64,000 bases of DNA, from the NCBI GenBank assembly GCA_015064805.1, contig SVRN01000005.1, positions 1 through 64,000 of the forward strand. Direction: 5' to 3'. Under the pieces are notes generated by a model. That model was not told the origin of the DNA. It worked only from the letters and a program-made list of their open reading frames with translations, and ran no database searches. Position numbers and translations under genes: made by a program. Origin of the DNA: Oscillospiraceae bacterium. GTDB lineage: Bacteria > Bacillota > Clostridia > Oscillospirales > CAG-272. This document shows, piece after piece, positions 20,878 through 32,050 of the stretch (position 1 is its first letter; every line of letters begins with the position of its first letter).

Positions 20878-22000
20878 TCCCCTTGCCTCCTCTCATATCG
20901 ATCACCTCTTTGTAGTGCCAGTTGCCCGGAAGGTCACGGACGGCCACGGCACGCTCGCCTTTTTCCACCCGCTTTGCCACCCATTCGCTCACTTCTGGGG
21001 GGGCTGTCGCGTCGTCGTACAGCAGCACGGCGTCAAAAGCCTCGCCCGGGGCGGTGGTATAGTAGCCTGCCAGGCGGTCGAGATAGACGGCAAAGCCGAT
21101 GGCGTCCGAGGTGCGATCCATCTTGCGCATGAGGCGATCGTAGCGGCCGCCCGACAGCACGCCGTCGGGAATGCCCTTGATGTAGCCGCGGAAGACGATG
21201 CCGCTATAGTAGGTCATGTCGTTGAGCAGCGAAAAGTCAATTCTAACGTTCCGGCGCACCTCATCCGAGAGGGCCTCGACCGTGCGCGTCAGCTCGTCCA
21301 CGGCCTCACGCAGCGTCTCATTCTCCTCCGCCAAGGAAGACAGAACGGGCAGCACCTCGTCGGGGGTGCCGTAGGTGGTCACCAGCGTTTGGAGCGCGCT
21401 TGCGCGTGCCTCGTCCACGCTCGATTCGCGGCAGATGCGGGCCAAATCGTGCACGTTTTTCTCACCGATGCAGGAAAGCAGCTCGGCCTTGACCTCGTCG
21501 TTGACCGTAAGACTGTCAAGCAGGCAGGAAACGACGTCCAGGTGAGAGAGCTCCAAGACGTAGTCGGGAGACTGGAAAAACGAGATATACTGTCCTGCGC
21601 GCTTCAAGCTCTTGGCGGCCAGCGTCAGCACCTCGCTGACAAGATACGTGTCCAGCTCGCCGATGCATTCCAGCCCGATCTGGGTGATCTCGCGGAAGTC
21701 GCGGCTGCCGGGGGCGGTACGGTAGACGTTTTCATTATAATAGATACGGCTGACCTTGCCGGGGACGTCGCGGCCGCTCTTGACGATGGACAGCGTCACG
21801 TCGGGCTTGAGGGCCAGCAGGCGACCCGAATGGTCGGTGAAGGTAATGACGTTGTCCGACACCAAAAAATTCTTGTTGCGGACGTAAAGGTCATACTCCT
21901 CGAATTTGCTCATTTTATACTGAGAATAGCCGTATCTGCTGTACAGCGTGCGCAGCTGATAGGAAACGAGCTCTTCCCTTGACATTACGTAAGTATCCAT
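20870..22000 (-). CDS. hisZ: ATP phosphoribosyltransferase regulatory subunit
   Basis: HisRS-like paralogue adjacent to short HisG; SGGRYDRLMRKM. Confidence 0.88.
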   Translation of the reverse strand: MDTYVMSREELVSYQLRTLYSRYGYSQYKMSKFEEYDLYVRNKNFLVSDNVITFTDHSGRLLALKPDVTLSIVKSGRDVPGKVSRIYYNENVYRTAPGSRDFREITQIGLECIGELDTYLVSEVLTLAAKSLKRAGQYISFFQSPDYVLELSHLDVVSCLLDSLTVNDEVKAELLSCIGEKNVHDLARICRESSVDEARASALQTLVTTYGTPDEVLPVLSSLAEENETLREAVDELTRTVEALSDEVRRNVRIDFSLLNDMTYYSGIVFRGYIKGIPDGVLSGGRYDRLMRKMDRTSDAIGFAVYLDRLAGYYTTAPGEAFDAVLLYDDATAPPEVSEWVAKRVEKGERAVAVRDLPGNWHYKEVIDMRGGKGNE

Positions 22001-22011
22001 ATCGTATCTCC

Positions 22012-22305
22012 TTATTGCTCGTCGGTCGTCTTATCCAGCACGGCGCGATAGCCCTCTCCGTAAGTCAGGCATTTATTCACGCGGCAGATGGTGGCGGTGC
22101 TGGCGCCCGTAGCGGCGCAGATCTCCTGATAGTTTTTGCCCTCGTTGAGCATCATGGCGACGCGCAGACGCAAGGACAGATCCTGCAGCTCTTTGATGGT
22201 ACAGATATCGTCAAAAAACGCACGGCACTCGTCGATGGTTTCGAGCGAGAGGATGGCTTGGAACAGAGCGTCGTGGGCTTCGGTATTGGCAAGTTTTTTG
22301 TTCAT
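22012..22305 (-). CDS. YerC/YecD family TrpR-related regulator (HisR-type)
   Basis: MNKKLANTEAHDALFQAILSLETIDECRAFFDDICTIKELQDLSLRLRVAMML...ICAATGASTATICRVNKCL; first gene of his operon. Confidence 0.88.
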   Translation of the reverse strand: MNKKLANTEAHDALFQAILSLETIDECRAFFDDICTIKELQDLSLRLRVAMMLNEGKNYQEICAATGASTATICRVNKCLTYGEGYRAVLDKTTDEQ

Positions 22306-22342
22306 TGTCAGATCTCCCTTGTGATTGAAAGAATACTTTAAC

Positions 22343-22371
22343 ATTTTACCACGGTAAAGCGATAAAGTCAA
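22343..22371 (-). promoter_or_regulatory. his operon promoter with palindromic operator candidate
   Basis: Minus-strand TTGACT (22366-22371)-17 bp-TAAAAT (22343-22348); perfect palindrome TTTACC-AC-GGTAAA at 22345-22358 overlaps the -10. Confidence 0.75.
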
Positions 22372-22384
22372 GGGGTTAGGGGAA

Positions 22385-23100
22385 AGTTTTTGGGGGATAA
22401 TTTGAATTTTTTACAACTACTTCTACAGACGATCATAACGCGGGTTCTTAATTCAGCATTTGCAGGGGTGTTCAGTTACCCGCTTATGAAGAATTTTGCT
22501 TGCAAAATTCTTCCCATAGAAATACAAGTTTCATACCGCGCGCTGATCTGTGCCGGTTTTTTGTGTTACTTCTTGTCTCGTGACAAGAAGTAACCAAGAA
22601 ACACGCCCGGACGTTCCCTCCGGGGTCTCCCTTCGATTGCCGCGCTTCAACGCGTATAGAGGAAAAAGACATCTTTCATCCAATGCTTCTCCCGCCGCTT
22701 TGCCACCACGCGCGGCAGGCGGAGAAAGAAAAAGTATTTTCTTTCTCGGTAGGGGCTGGCGCCTCGACAGCCCGTTTTGGTGGCAGGCGCAGAAAACAAA
22801 ATCGTTTTTGTTTGAAATTTTGTTGAGCTGGGGGGCGTCGCAGATGGCAGAAGCCTTTGCTTTTGTGCTTGCGTGTTACTTTCGTGTTTGCAAGTTTTTT
22901 TAACTTGCAAACGCAAAGGCTGAAGATGCTTACTTTCGCGAAAAAATGAGTGAAGCGACAGCGGAACGACTTTTCGCGTTGCGGGTTTCTTAAGGGCATT
23001 AGGCCCTTTGGTTCCTTTCTTGGCTACTTCTTGGGGAAAGCCAAGAAGTAGCATAATCGCACAGCGCGACGCGTTGTGTCGCGCCGAAAGAAGATGGCAA
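22385..23100. repeat. hairpin-module array 8
   Basis: J insertion 22438-22523, B 22565-22594 and 23023-23052, L hairpin 22887-22911. Confidence 0.9.
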
Positions 23101-23104
23101 AATT

Positions 23105-23896
23105 TCAGTTCCCCTCTCCCAAAACCCTCTGTGCATTGCGGAAAAAGATCTGCTCCTTTTCCTCATCGGTCAAGGGCAACGCCTTCAAATTTTTCACCTC
23201 ACTCGCCGCGTTCCAAATGGGAAAGTCCGTGCCAAACAGCACTCTCTCCACGCCAAACGCGCGAACGTACGCCGCGGTCTTTTCGGGCGACATAAACATC
23301 ATACAGCTGGAAATATCCAGATAGCACTTGGTGTCCTTCAGATATTCCACCGCCTCGTCCCACTTCGACCAGCCGCCCAGATGCGCCGCAATGACGGTCA
23401 GATCGGGAAAACGATCGATCACCCGCCGCAAATGCTTCGGATGGGAAAAATCTCTGTGCTCGTCGCCGCAATGGACGAACAGCGGCATACCCTTTTGCTG
23501 CAGCCACTCGTACAGTGGAAACAGCCTTTCGTCGTCCGTGTTGATGGCCTGCATATCGGGATGCAGCTTGACGCCGATCAGCCCCGACGCGCGGATATAT
23601 TCCAGCTCGCCCGCCATATCCTCCATATCGTGATGGACGGTGCCAAAGCCGTAAAATTCGGGATGAGCGGCGAGTTGCTCGACGATAAATTCATTGACGT
23701 GGCGCACGCCGTGGGGATGCACCGCCACGGGAAGCAACACGTAATGAGTCACGCCCGCCGCCTGCCCTTTTTGCAGCAGCATATCGACCGTGCCCGTCTG
23801 ATTGGTGTCAAGACCGTAAAAATCGCAAGTGGCGCGGGTGGCCTTATCCGCGAGACGATCGGGGTAAACGTGGGTGTGGAAATCAATGATCTTCAT
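23105..23896 (-). CDS. amidohydrolase family metal-dependent hydrolase
   Basis: MKIIDFHTHVYPDRLADKA; FVHCGDEH; HLGGWSKWDEAVEYL; LFGTDFPIW. Confidence 0.85.
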   Translation of the reverse strand: MKIIDFHTHVYPDRLADKATRATCDFYGLDTNQTGTVDMLLQKGQAAGVTHYVLLPVAVHPHGVRHVNEFIVEQLAAHPEFYGFGTVHHDMEDMAGELEYIRASGLIGVKLHPDMQAINTDDERLFPLYEWLQQKGMPLFVHCGDEHRDFSHPKHLRRVIDRFPDLTVIAAHLGGWSKWDEAVEYLKDTKCYLDISSCMMFMSPEKTAAYVRAFGVERVLFGTDFPIWNAASEVKNLKALPLTDEEKEQIFFRNAQRVLGEGN

Positions 23897-23933
23897 GGGA
23901 TTCTCTCTTTTCTGTAGACGCTGAAAGAACAAA

Positions 23934-23956
23934 GCCCCGCCTGCGTTCGGCGGGGC
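23934..23956 (-). terminator. terminator-like hairpin between ridA-like gene and amidohydrolase
   Basis: GCCCCGCC tgcgttc GGCGGGGC, T-rich tract on minus strand. Confidence 0.55.
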
Positions 23957-23965
23957 GAAAATGGC

Positions 23966-24340
23966 TTATTCGTTCACCGCAATGCACTCGATCTCAATTT
24001 TTGCTCCCTTGGGGATGCCTGCTACCTGCACGCAGCTGCGGGCGGGATAGGGCGCGGCAAAAAAGCTCTCGTAGATGCGGTTGACCACGGGAAAATCGTT
24101 CAGGTCGGCCAAGAAGACGACCGTTTTGATGACGTTGCTCATAGAGAGGCCGGCGGCGGCGAGGACGCTTTTGAGATTGGTCAGCGCCTGCGTTGCCTGC
24201 TCCTCGATGGTGTCGGGCATCGCTCCCGTAGCGGGATTGACGGGGATCTGCCCCGAGATGAAGGTGAGATTGCCTGCGCTCAGGCCTTGGGAATAGGGGC
24301 CGATGGCGGCGGGGGCGTTGGGGGTGGAGATTTGTTTCAT
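23966..24340 (-). CDS. ridA: RidA family reactive intermediate/imine deaminase
   Basis: NAPAAIGPYSQGLSAGNLTFISGQIPVNPATG...RSCVQVAGIPKGAKIEIECIA. Confidence 0.92.
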   Translation of the reverse strand: MKQISTPNAPAAIGPYSQGLSAGNLTFISGQIPVNPATGAMPDTIEEQATQALTNLKSVLAAAGLSMSNVIKTVVFLADLNDFPVVNRIYESFFAAPYPARSCVQVAGIPKGAKIEIECIAVNE

Positions 24341-24364
24341 GGTTGCTATTCCTTTCGGGTGGAT

Positions 24365-25295
24365 TTTTTTAGTTTAGCTAAAGTTGGAACACCCGTTTCT
24401 ACAGCCTCGCACAGCTGCGCGCGCTCGGTGTGCCGGTTTTGGATGCCACTTCTTGGCGCGTCCCAAGAAGTGGCCAAGAAGGACGCCAAGACGTTCCCTC
24501 TTGGATCTCCCCTGTCTGTGCCGCTCTTCAAAGAGTAGCAGGAGAAAGACATATATTCTGTTACTGCATCGCTCGCCGCATAGTCACCACGAGCGGCAGA
24601 TATGGAAAGCGAAAAGTCTTGCGGGGTGCCAAGGGGTATTAGACCCCTTGGTTCGTTTCTTGGCTACTTCTTGGGGAAGGCCAAGAAGTAGCATAAAATG
24701 CTTTCACCGAGCGCGCGAAGCTGGGCGAGGCTGTAGGAGAAGACGTAGGAAATTTTATTTTTCCTTATCTCTCCCCGCCTTGCCACCACGAGCGGCAGAT
24801 ATGGGGAGCAAAATATGTTGCTTTCTTGGTAGGGGAGGGGCTTGCTCCTCCCGTTTAATTGGCGATTTATCTTTATAGCGGGCGAACAATGTTCGCCCCT
24901 ACGTATTGTGGAGCGGATGGGATAGGGGGACGGAGTAAATCTGCGGAGCAGATTTATGCCGAGCGGCTGGGGTTCCCGAAAACGAGTGAAGCGAGTTTTT
25001 GGGGTTCGCAGCAAAGCGAGGAGAGGGCCCCAGGAGCTTACGGGAGCCTATCTCGGCGTGCGCCGAGATGCCGAGCGTTGCTTGCCCGCTGAACACGAGC
25101 ATATCTCTGCTCTGCGAGCAGAGGGCCAAGGCGCGACCGCAAAGCTCCCGCCCTACGGAACAGCGTACACCCTTTCCCATACAGAGTCAGGAGAAGTTGT
25201 CCCGGCTACGCTCCTGTTCCTTCTTTAAAAGTTTTTGAAAGGTCGTAGGAAAACTTTTTTCAAAAAGTTTCCCTAACGCGCCCCTCGTACTCCTC
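24365..25295. repeat. hairpin-module array 9
   Basis: B 24445-24474 and 24663-24692, BIME-like pair 24829-24902, I 25247-25272. Confidence 0.9.
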
Positions 25296-25299
25296 GTCC

Positions 25300-26496
25300 T
25301 TACGACACCAAATGAAATCCTGCGGCGATGAGAGATTGGCGGATCTCCTCGATCTGTGCGAAGTCGCGGGTTTCCATGCCGATCTTGAGGTAGCAGCTGG
25401 CGATGGGCATATTGGCGTCGGAGCGTTCGTGGTGGACGCTGACGACGTTGCCGCCGCAGCTCGAGATGATGCGGCTGACGCCCTCGAGCTGACCGGGCTT
25501 ATCCTCCAGCGCGATCTGAAGCGTGGTGTTGCGTCCGCTCTTGACCAGACCGCGGGTGATGACGCGAGAAAGAATATTAACGTCGATATTACCGCCCGAA
25601 ACCAGGCAAACGACGCGCTTGCCGTGGATGGGCAGCTTGCCGAACATAGCAGCGGCCACGCTTACCGCGCCCGCGCCCTCGGCAATCAGCTTTTGCTTTT
25701 CGATCAGCGCAAGGATGGCCGTCGCGATCTCGTCCTCGGTGACGGTCACGATCTCGTCAACGTACTGCTCGATCAAAGAAAACGTCAGGTCTCCCGGATG
25801 GCGCACCGCGATACCGTCGGCAAACGTCGCCACGCGATCCAGCGTGATAGGCTTGCCCTCCAGATGGCTCTTGAGCATACCCGCCGCGTTCTCGGCCTGC
25901 ACGCCGTACACCTTGACGTCGGGACGGAGCTGCTTGATGGCGTATGCCACGCCCGAGATGAGTCCGCCGCCGCCGATGGGAACGACGACCGCGTCGACGC
26001 CGTCCAGCTGCTCCAGAATTTCAAGGCCGATCGTGCCCTGCCCCGCGATGACCTCCTCGTCGTCAAACGGATGGATGAAGGTCGCGTGAGTCTGTTTTTC
26101 CAGCTCGCAGGCGTGAGCGTAGGCGTCGTCGTAAGCGCCGGGAACCAGACACACCTCCGCACCCAACGCGCGGGTGGCCTCGACCTTGGAAATCGGGGCA
26201 CCGTCGGGCATGCAGATGACGCTCTTGATGCCCATGCGGGAGGACGCCAGCGCCACGCCCTGGGCGTGGTTGCCCGCGCTGCAGGCGATAATGCCCGCAG
26301 CCTTTTGTTCCTCGGTCAGCTGGCTGATCTTGTAGTAGGCGCCGCGCAACTTGAAGCTGCCCGTTACCTGCAGATTTTCGGTCTTTAAGTAAATTTCATT
26401 GTCGCCCGATAGCTTTTGCGCATAGATAAGGTCAGTTTTACGGGCAACGGCCTTCAGAACGAAGGCGGCCTGATATATTTTATCCAACGTAAGCAT
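25300..26496 (-). CDS. ilvA: threonine ammonia-lyase with ACT domain
   Basis: YLKTENLQVTGSFKLRGAYYKI, SAGNHAQGVA, VVVPIGGGGLISGVA, C-terminal ACT-like region. Confidence 0.94.
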   Translation of the reverse strand: MLTLDKIYQAAFVLKAVARKTDLIYAQKLSGDNEIYLKTENLQVTGSFKLRGAYYKISQLTEEQKAAGIIACSAGNHAQGVALASSRMGIKSVICMPDGAPISKVEATRALGAEVCLVPGAYDDAYAHACELEKQTHATFIHPFDDEEVIAGQGTIGLEILEQLDGVDAVVVPIGGGGLISGVAYAIKQLRPDVKVYGVQAENAAGMLKSHLEGKPITLDRVATFADGIAVRHPGDLTFSLIEQYVDEIVTVTEDEIATAILALIEKQKLIAEGAGAVSVAAAMFGKLPIHGKRVVCLVSGGNIDVNILSRVITRGLVKSGRNTTLQIALEDKPGQLEGVSRIISSCGGNVVSVHHERSDANMPIASCYLKIGMETRDFAQIEEIRQSLIAAGFHLVS

Positions 26497-26498
26497 GA

Positions 26499-27806
26499 TT
26501 ACTTCTCCTTTGTTTTTATATCGTCGATAAACTGACGTGCGACGCGGCCCGAGACGCCGCCGTGGCGAAGCTCAAAGCGATTGGCCTCGCGGCAAAGCGT
26601 TTCGTCGTCAATATCCAGCCCCTCGCGCGCGGCCAGCGTGCGGACGATGGTCAGATATTCGCCATGCGTCGGGTCGGAATAGTTGATCGACAGACCGAAT
26701 CTCTCGGCCAAAGAGAGCTTTTCCTCCATGGTGTCCGAGCGGTGGATGTCACCGTCATGCTCCATGTCGTTTCGATCGCTCCAGGTCTCGCGGATGAGAT
26801 GGCGGCGGTTGGAGGTCGCGTAAATGAGAATATTCTCGGGGCGCGTTTCAACGCCGCCCTCGATGACGGCCTTGAGATATTTGTATTCGATCTCATGCTC
26901 CTCGAAGGACAGGTCGTCGATATATATAATGAAGCGATAATTGCGCTTCTTGATGGCAGAAATCACCGAGGACAACAGACCAAACTGGTGCTTGTAGATC
27001 TCGATCATGCGAAGACCGTCCTCAAAATACTCGTTGAGCACCGCCTTGACGCTGGAGGATTTGCCCGTTCCGCTGTCGCCGTACAGCAATACGTTGTTGG
27101 CGCGCTTGCCCTCGACGAACGCCTTGGTGTTCTGCTTGAGCTGTCCTTTTTGGTGCTCGTAGCCGACCAGATCGGACAGCAAAATGCGATCCGCGTTCTG
27201 CACGGGAAGAAATTCAAGGCCACTCTCGTCCTCGGCGATGCGGAAGGCGCGGTTCATGCCGAACATACCAACGCCGCGGTTGCGGTAGTAGGTGGTCAGG
27301 TGGTCGAACATTTCATCGGCATCCTTCGCGCTTGCCAGACGGTCGCGGAGCACACGGATATGCAGGCTGACGTCAGCGTTATACAGGCAATCGCGCTTGG
27401 GGATGGCGACGTAGTCGGTCAGGATGGAAAAGAGATTGGTTCCCAGCTTTTGTTCCCACGCAGAGAAATCGTAGTGGAACAGCTGATGGAAAATAGCCAG
27501 ATCCTGCTTTGCCAGCAGATTGATGCTACCGCCCTCAGACGCGCCGACGCGCTCGCAGGTGAGCGAAAAGCTGTTTTCGTTCATGACGAGATAGTAGGTC
27601 AGATAGCTCTGCCAGAGATTGACGTCGAAGCCGTAGGCGGTGGAGAGGTCGAGGATGTTTTTGGCGATAGCGTTGATCGCGCGGCGTTTTTCCTCGATGC
27701 CCATTTGGCCATCGGTTTTGACGGAAAGAGCCTCGGCAAGACGTTCGAGGATGGAGTCTTTGTTTGGCGTGGTGTATAGAAGGAGGTTGTTGATTAGGTG
27801 GTACAT
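26499..27806 (-). CDS. DUF815-type AAA ATPase
   Basis: NNVLLYGDSGTGKSSSVKAVLNEY, FIIYIDDLSFEEHEIEYKYLKAVIEGG, ATSNRRHLIRETWSDR; 2 bp from ilvA. Confidence 0.88.
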   Translation of the reverse strand: MYHLINNLLLYTTPNKDSILERLAEALSVKTDGQMGIEEKRRAINAIAKNILDLSTAYGFDVNLWQSYLTYYLVMNENSFSLTCERVGASEGGSINLLAKQDLAIFHQLFHYDFSAWEQKLGTNLFSILTDYVAIPKRDCLYNADVSLHIRVLRDRLASAKDADEMFDHLTTYYRNRGVGMFGMNRAFRIAEDESGLEFLPVQNADRILLSDLVGYEHQKGQLKQNTKAFVEGKRANNVLLYGDSGTGKSSSVKAVLNEYFEDGLRMIEIYKHQFGLLSSVISAIKKRNYRFIIYIDDLSFEEHEIEYKYLKAVIEGGVETRPENILIYATSNRRHLIRETWSDRNDMEHDGDIHRSDTMEEKLSLAERFGLSINYSDPTHGEYLTIVRTLAAREGLDIDDETLCREANRFELRHGGVSGRVARQFIDDIKTKEK

Positions 27807-27829
27807 AGTGCCTCCGTGGGGGGAGAGAT

Positions 27830-28235
27830 TTGGTTTAGCTAAAGTTTAAGCGTCTTTTTCTTTTGACGCGCGCACAGCTACGCGCCGCGCTGTGCAGTAT
27901 GGATGCCATTTCTTTGTCGTTCCACAAAGAAATGGCGAAAGAAAGGGAACCAAAGGCTGCCGCCTTTGGAAACTGCTTCCGTGCCGCTCTACAAGGAGGG
28001 CCGGGGAGAAAAATATATACGCTTTTGGTACATCTTCCGCCGTAGCAAACACGAGCGGCAGATATGCCCAAGCAAAAAGTTTTGCGGGGTACCAAGGGGC
28101 ATTAAGCCCCTTGGTCCGCTTTCTTGGTTCGTTCTTTCTCGGATGAGAAAGAATGAACATCAATACAGCACACCGAACGCGCGCGATGAAATCGCGCAGG
28201 GTGAGGCATAAGGAGAAGATGTGACAAATTCAGCT
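27830..28235. repeat. hairpin-module array 10
   Basis: B 27905-27936 and 28127-28158, C 28092-28114. Confidence 0.9.
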
Positions 28236-28248
28236 AATCTTTAACTCC

Positions 28249-29910
28249 TCACGAAAGAACCGCGCCCTTGTCGGCGGAGGAAACAAGCTTTGCGTAGCGG
28301 GCGAGGTAGCCGGTTTTGACGCGGGGCTCGGGGCAGACCCAAGCGGCGCGGCGAGCGGCCAGCTCGTCGTCGGAGACCTTGAGCGTCACCGAACAAGCGG
28401 GAATATCGATGGCGATGATATCGCCGTCCTGAACCAGGGCGATGTTGCCGCCTGCGGCAGCCTCGGGGCTGACGTGACCAATGGCCGCGCCGCGAGTCGC
28501 GCCCGAGAAGCGTCCGTCGGTAATCAGCGCCACGCTCTCACCCAAGCCCATGCCGCAAATGGCCGAGGTAGGATTGAGCATCTCGCGCATACCGGGTCCT
28601 CCCTTGGGACCCTCGTAGCGAATGACGACCACGTCACCTGCGACGATCTTGCCGCGGTAGATGGCCTCGATGGCCTCCTCCTCCGAGTCGAACACGCGGG
28701 CAGGACCCTCGTGCTTCATCATCTCGGGAGCAACGGCCGACTGCTTGACGACGCAGCCGTCCTGGGCCAGATTGCCCTTGAGCACGGCGATGCCGCCGTT
28801 TTGCGAATAGGGATTGTCGATGGGGCGGATGATCGACGGGTCGCGATTGACGATACCCTCCAGATTTTCGCCCATGGTCTTGCCCGTAACGGTCATGACC
28901 GACAGATCGAGCAGATTCTTCTTGGTCAGCTCCTTCATAACGGCATAGACGCCGCCCGCACGGTCAAGATCCTCCATGAAGGTGTCACCCGCGGGGGCGA
29001 GGTGGCACAGATTGGGCGTGCGTGCGCTGATGGCATTGGAGTAGTCCAGGTCGATCTCGTAGCCCGCCTCGTGCGCGATGGCAGGCAGATGCAGCATGGT
29101 GTTGGTCGAGCAGCCCAGCGCCATGTCGACCGTCTCGGCGTTTTCAAACGCGGCGTGGGTCATAATGTCGCGGGGACGAATGTTCTTTTCGATCAGCTCC
29201 ATGATCTTCATACCGGCATGCTTGGCCAGGCGAATACGCGCGGACAGAGGCGCGGGGACGGTGCCGTTGCCGGGCAGAGCCATACCGATGGCCTCGGTCA
29301 GGCAGTTCATGGAGTTGGCGGTATACATACCCGAGCAGGAGCCGCAGGAGGGGCAGGCGTTGTTCTCGTACTCCTCCACGCCGCACTCGTCCAGCTTGCC
29401 TGCGTGGTAAGCGCCGACGGCCTCGAACATATGCGACAGGCAGGTGCGGCGGCCGTCGTTCAGATGTCCTGCCAGCATGGGGCCGCCCGAGCAGAAGATG
29501 GTGGGGATATTCAGACGCGCGGCGGCCATGAGCAAGCCGGGCACGTTTTTGTCACAGTTGGGGATCATGACCAGACCGTCGAAGCGGTGTGCCATGACCA
29601 TAGCCTCGGTCGAGTCCGCGATGAGGTCGCGGGTGACGAGCGAATATTTCATGCCGATATGTCCCATGGCGATACCGTCGCAGACGGCGATGGCGGGGAA
29701 CATGACGGGAGTGCCGCCTGCGGCGCGGACGCCGGCCTTGACGGCTTCGGTGATCTTGTCCAGGTGCATGTGACCGGGGACGATCTCATTATAGGAGCTG
29801 ACGATACCGACAAGAGGTCTTTCCAGCTCTTCTTTGGTATAGCCCAGAGCGTAGAGGAGGCTACGGTTGGGGGCGCGTTCGACGCCGAGTTTGATTTGAT
29901 CGGAATTCAT
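28249..29910 (-). CDS. ilvD: dihydroxy-acid dehydratase
   Basis: [63 protein letters not shown]. Confidence 0.97.
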   Translation of the reverse strand: MNSDQIKLGVERAPNRSLLYALGYTKEELERPLVGIVSSYNEIVPGHMHLDKITEAVKAGVRAAGGTPVMFPAIAVCDGIAMGHIGMKYSLVTRDLIADSTEAMVMAHRFDGLVMIPNCDKNVPGLLMAAARLNIPTIFCSGGPMLAGHLNDGRRTCLSHMFEAVGAYHAGKLDECGVEEYENNACPSCGSCSGMYTANSMNCLTEAIGMALPGNGTVPAPLSARIRLAKHAGMKIMELIEKNIRPRDIMTHAAFENAETVDMALGCSTNTMLHLPAIAHEAGYEIDLDYSNAISARTPNLCHLAPAGDTFMEDLDRAGGVYAVMKELTKKNLLDLSVMTVTGKTMGENLEGIVNRDPSIIRPIDNPYSQNGGIAVLKGNLAQDGCVVKQSAVAPEMMKHEGPARVFDSEEEAIEAIYRGKIVAGDVVVIRYEGPKGGPGMREMLNPTSAICGMGLGESVALITDGRFSGATRGAAIGHVSPEAAAGGNIALVQDGDIIAIDIPACSVTLKVSDDELAARRAAWVCPEPRVKTGYLARYAKLVSSADKGAVLS

Positions 29911-29937
29911 AGGTGTATTCCTTTCTGTGGGAGATTT

Positions 29938-30485
29938 TTTGGGATTTAGCTAAAAGTTTAACAACCGTTTCTACGGACGCTCACACAGCTGCGCGCGTTC
30001 GCGGAACGTGTTTTTTATGTTACTTCTTGCTGCGCGGCAAGAAGTAACCAAGAAACGCGCCCGGACGTTCCCTCCGGGGCCTCCCTTTCCGTGCCGCTCT
30101 TCAAAGAGGACAGAGGAGAAAAACATAAGAGTTTATTTTGCATCTCTCGTCACGTAGCTACCACGAGCGGCAGATATGGGGAGCAAAATATGTTGCTTTC
30201 TTGGTAGGGGAGGGGCTTGCTCCTCCCGTTTAATTGGCGATTGATTTTTATAGCGGGCGAACAATGTTCGCCCCTACATTGTGGAGCGGATGGGGGAGGG
30301 GCCCCGCCGCTTGCGGCAGCCGATTTCGCCGCAGGCGAAATCACCACGGAACAGCGCACACCCTTCCCCATACAGAGTCAGGGGAAGTTGCAAAGGCGAG
30401 CCTTTTCTTTCCCTTCCATTAAAGTTCTTGGGGGGCGTGGGGGACTTCTTGAAAGAAGTCCCCCACATCGTTCCCCTCGTTCTCT
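29938..30485. repeat. hairpin-module array 11, between ilvC and ilvD
   Basis: B 30019-30048, BIME-like pair 30204-30277, I near 30440. Confidence 0.9.
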
Positions 30486-30487
30486 TA

Positions 30488-32039
<1,552 letters not shown>

Positions 32040-32050
32040 ACGGTTCCTCC

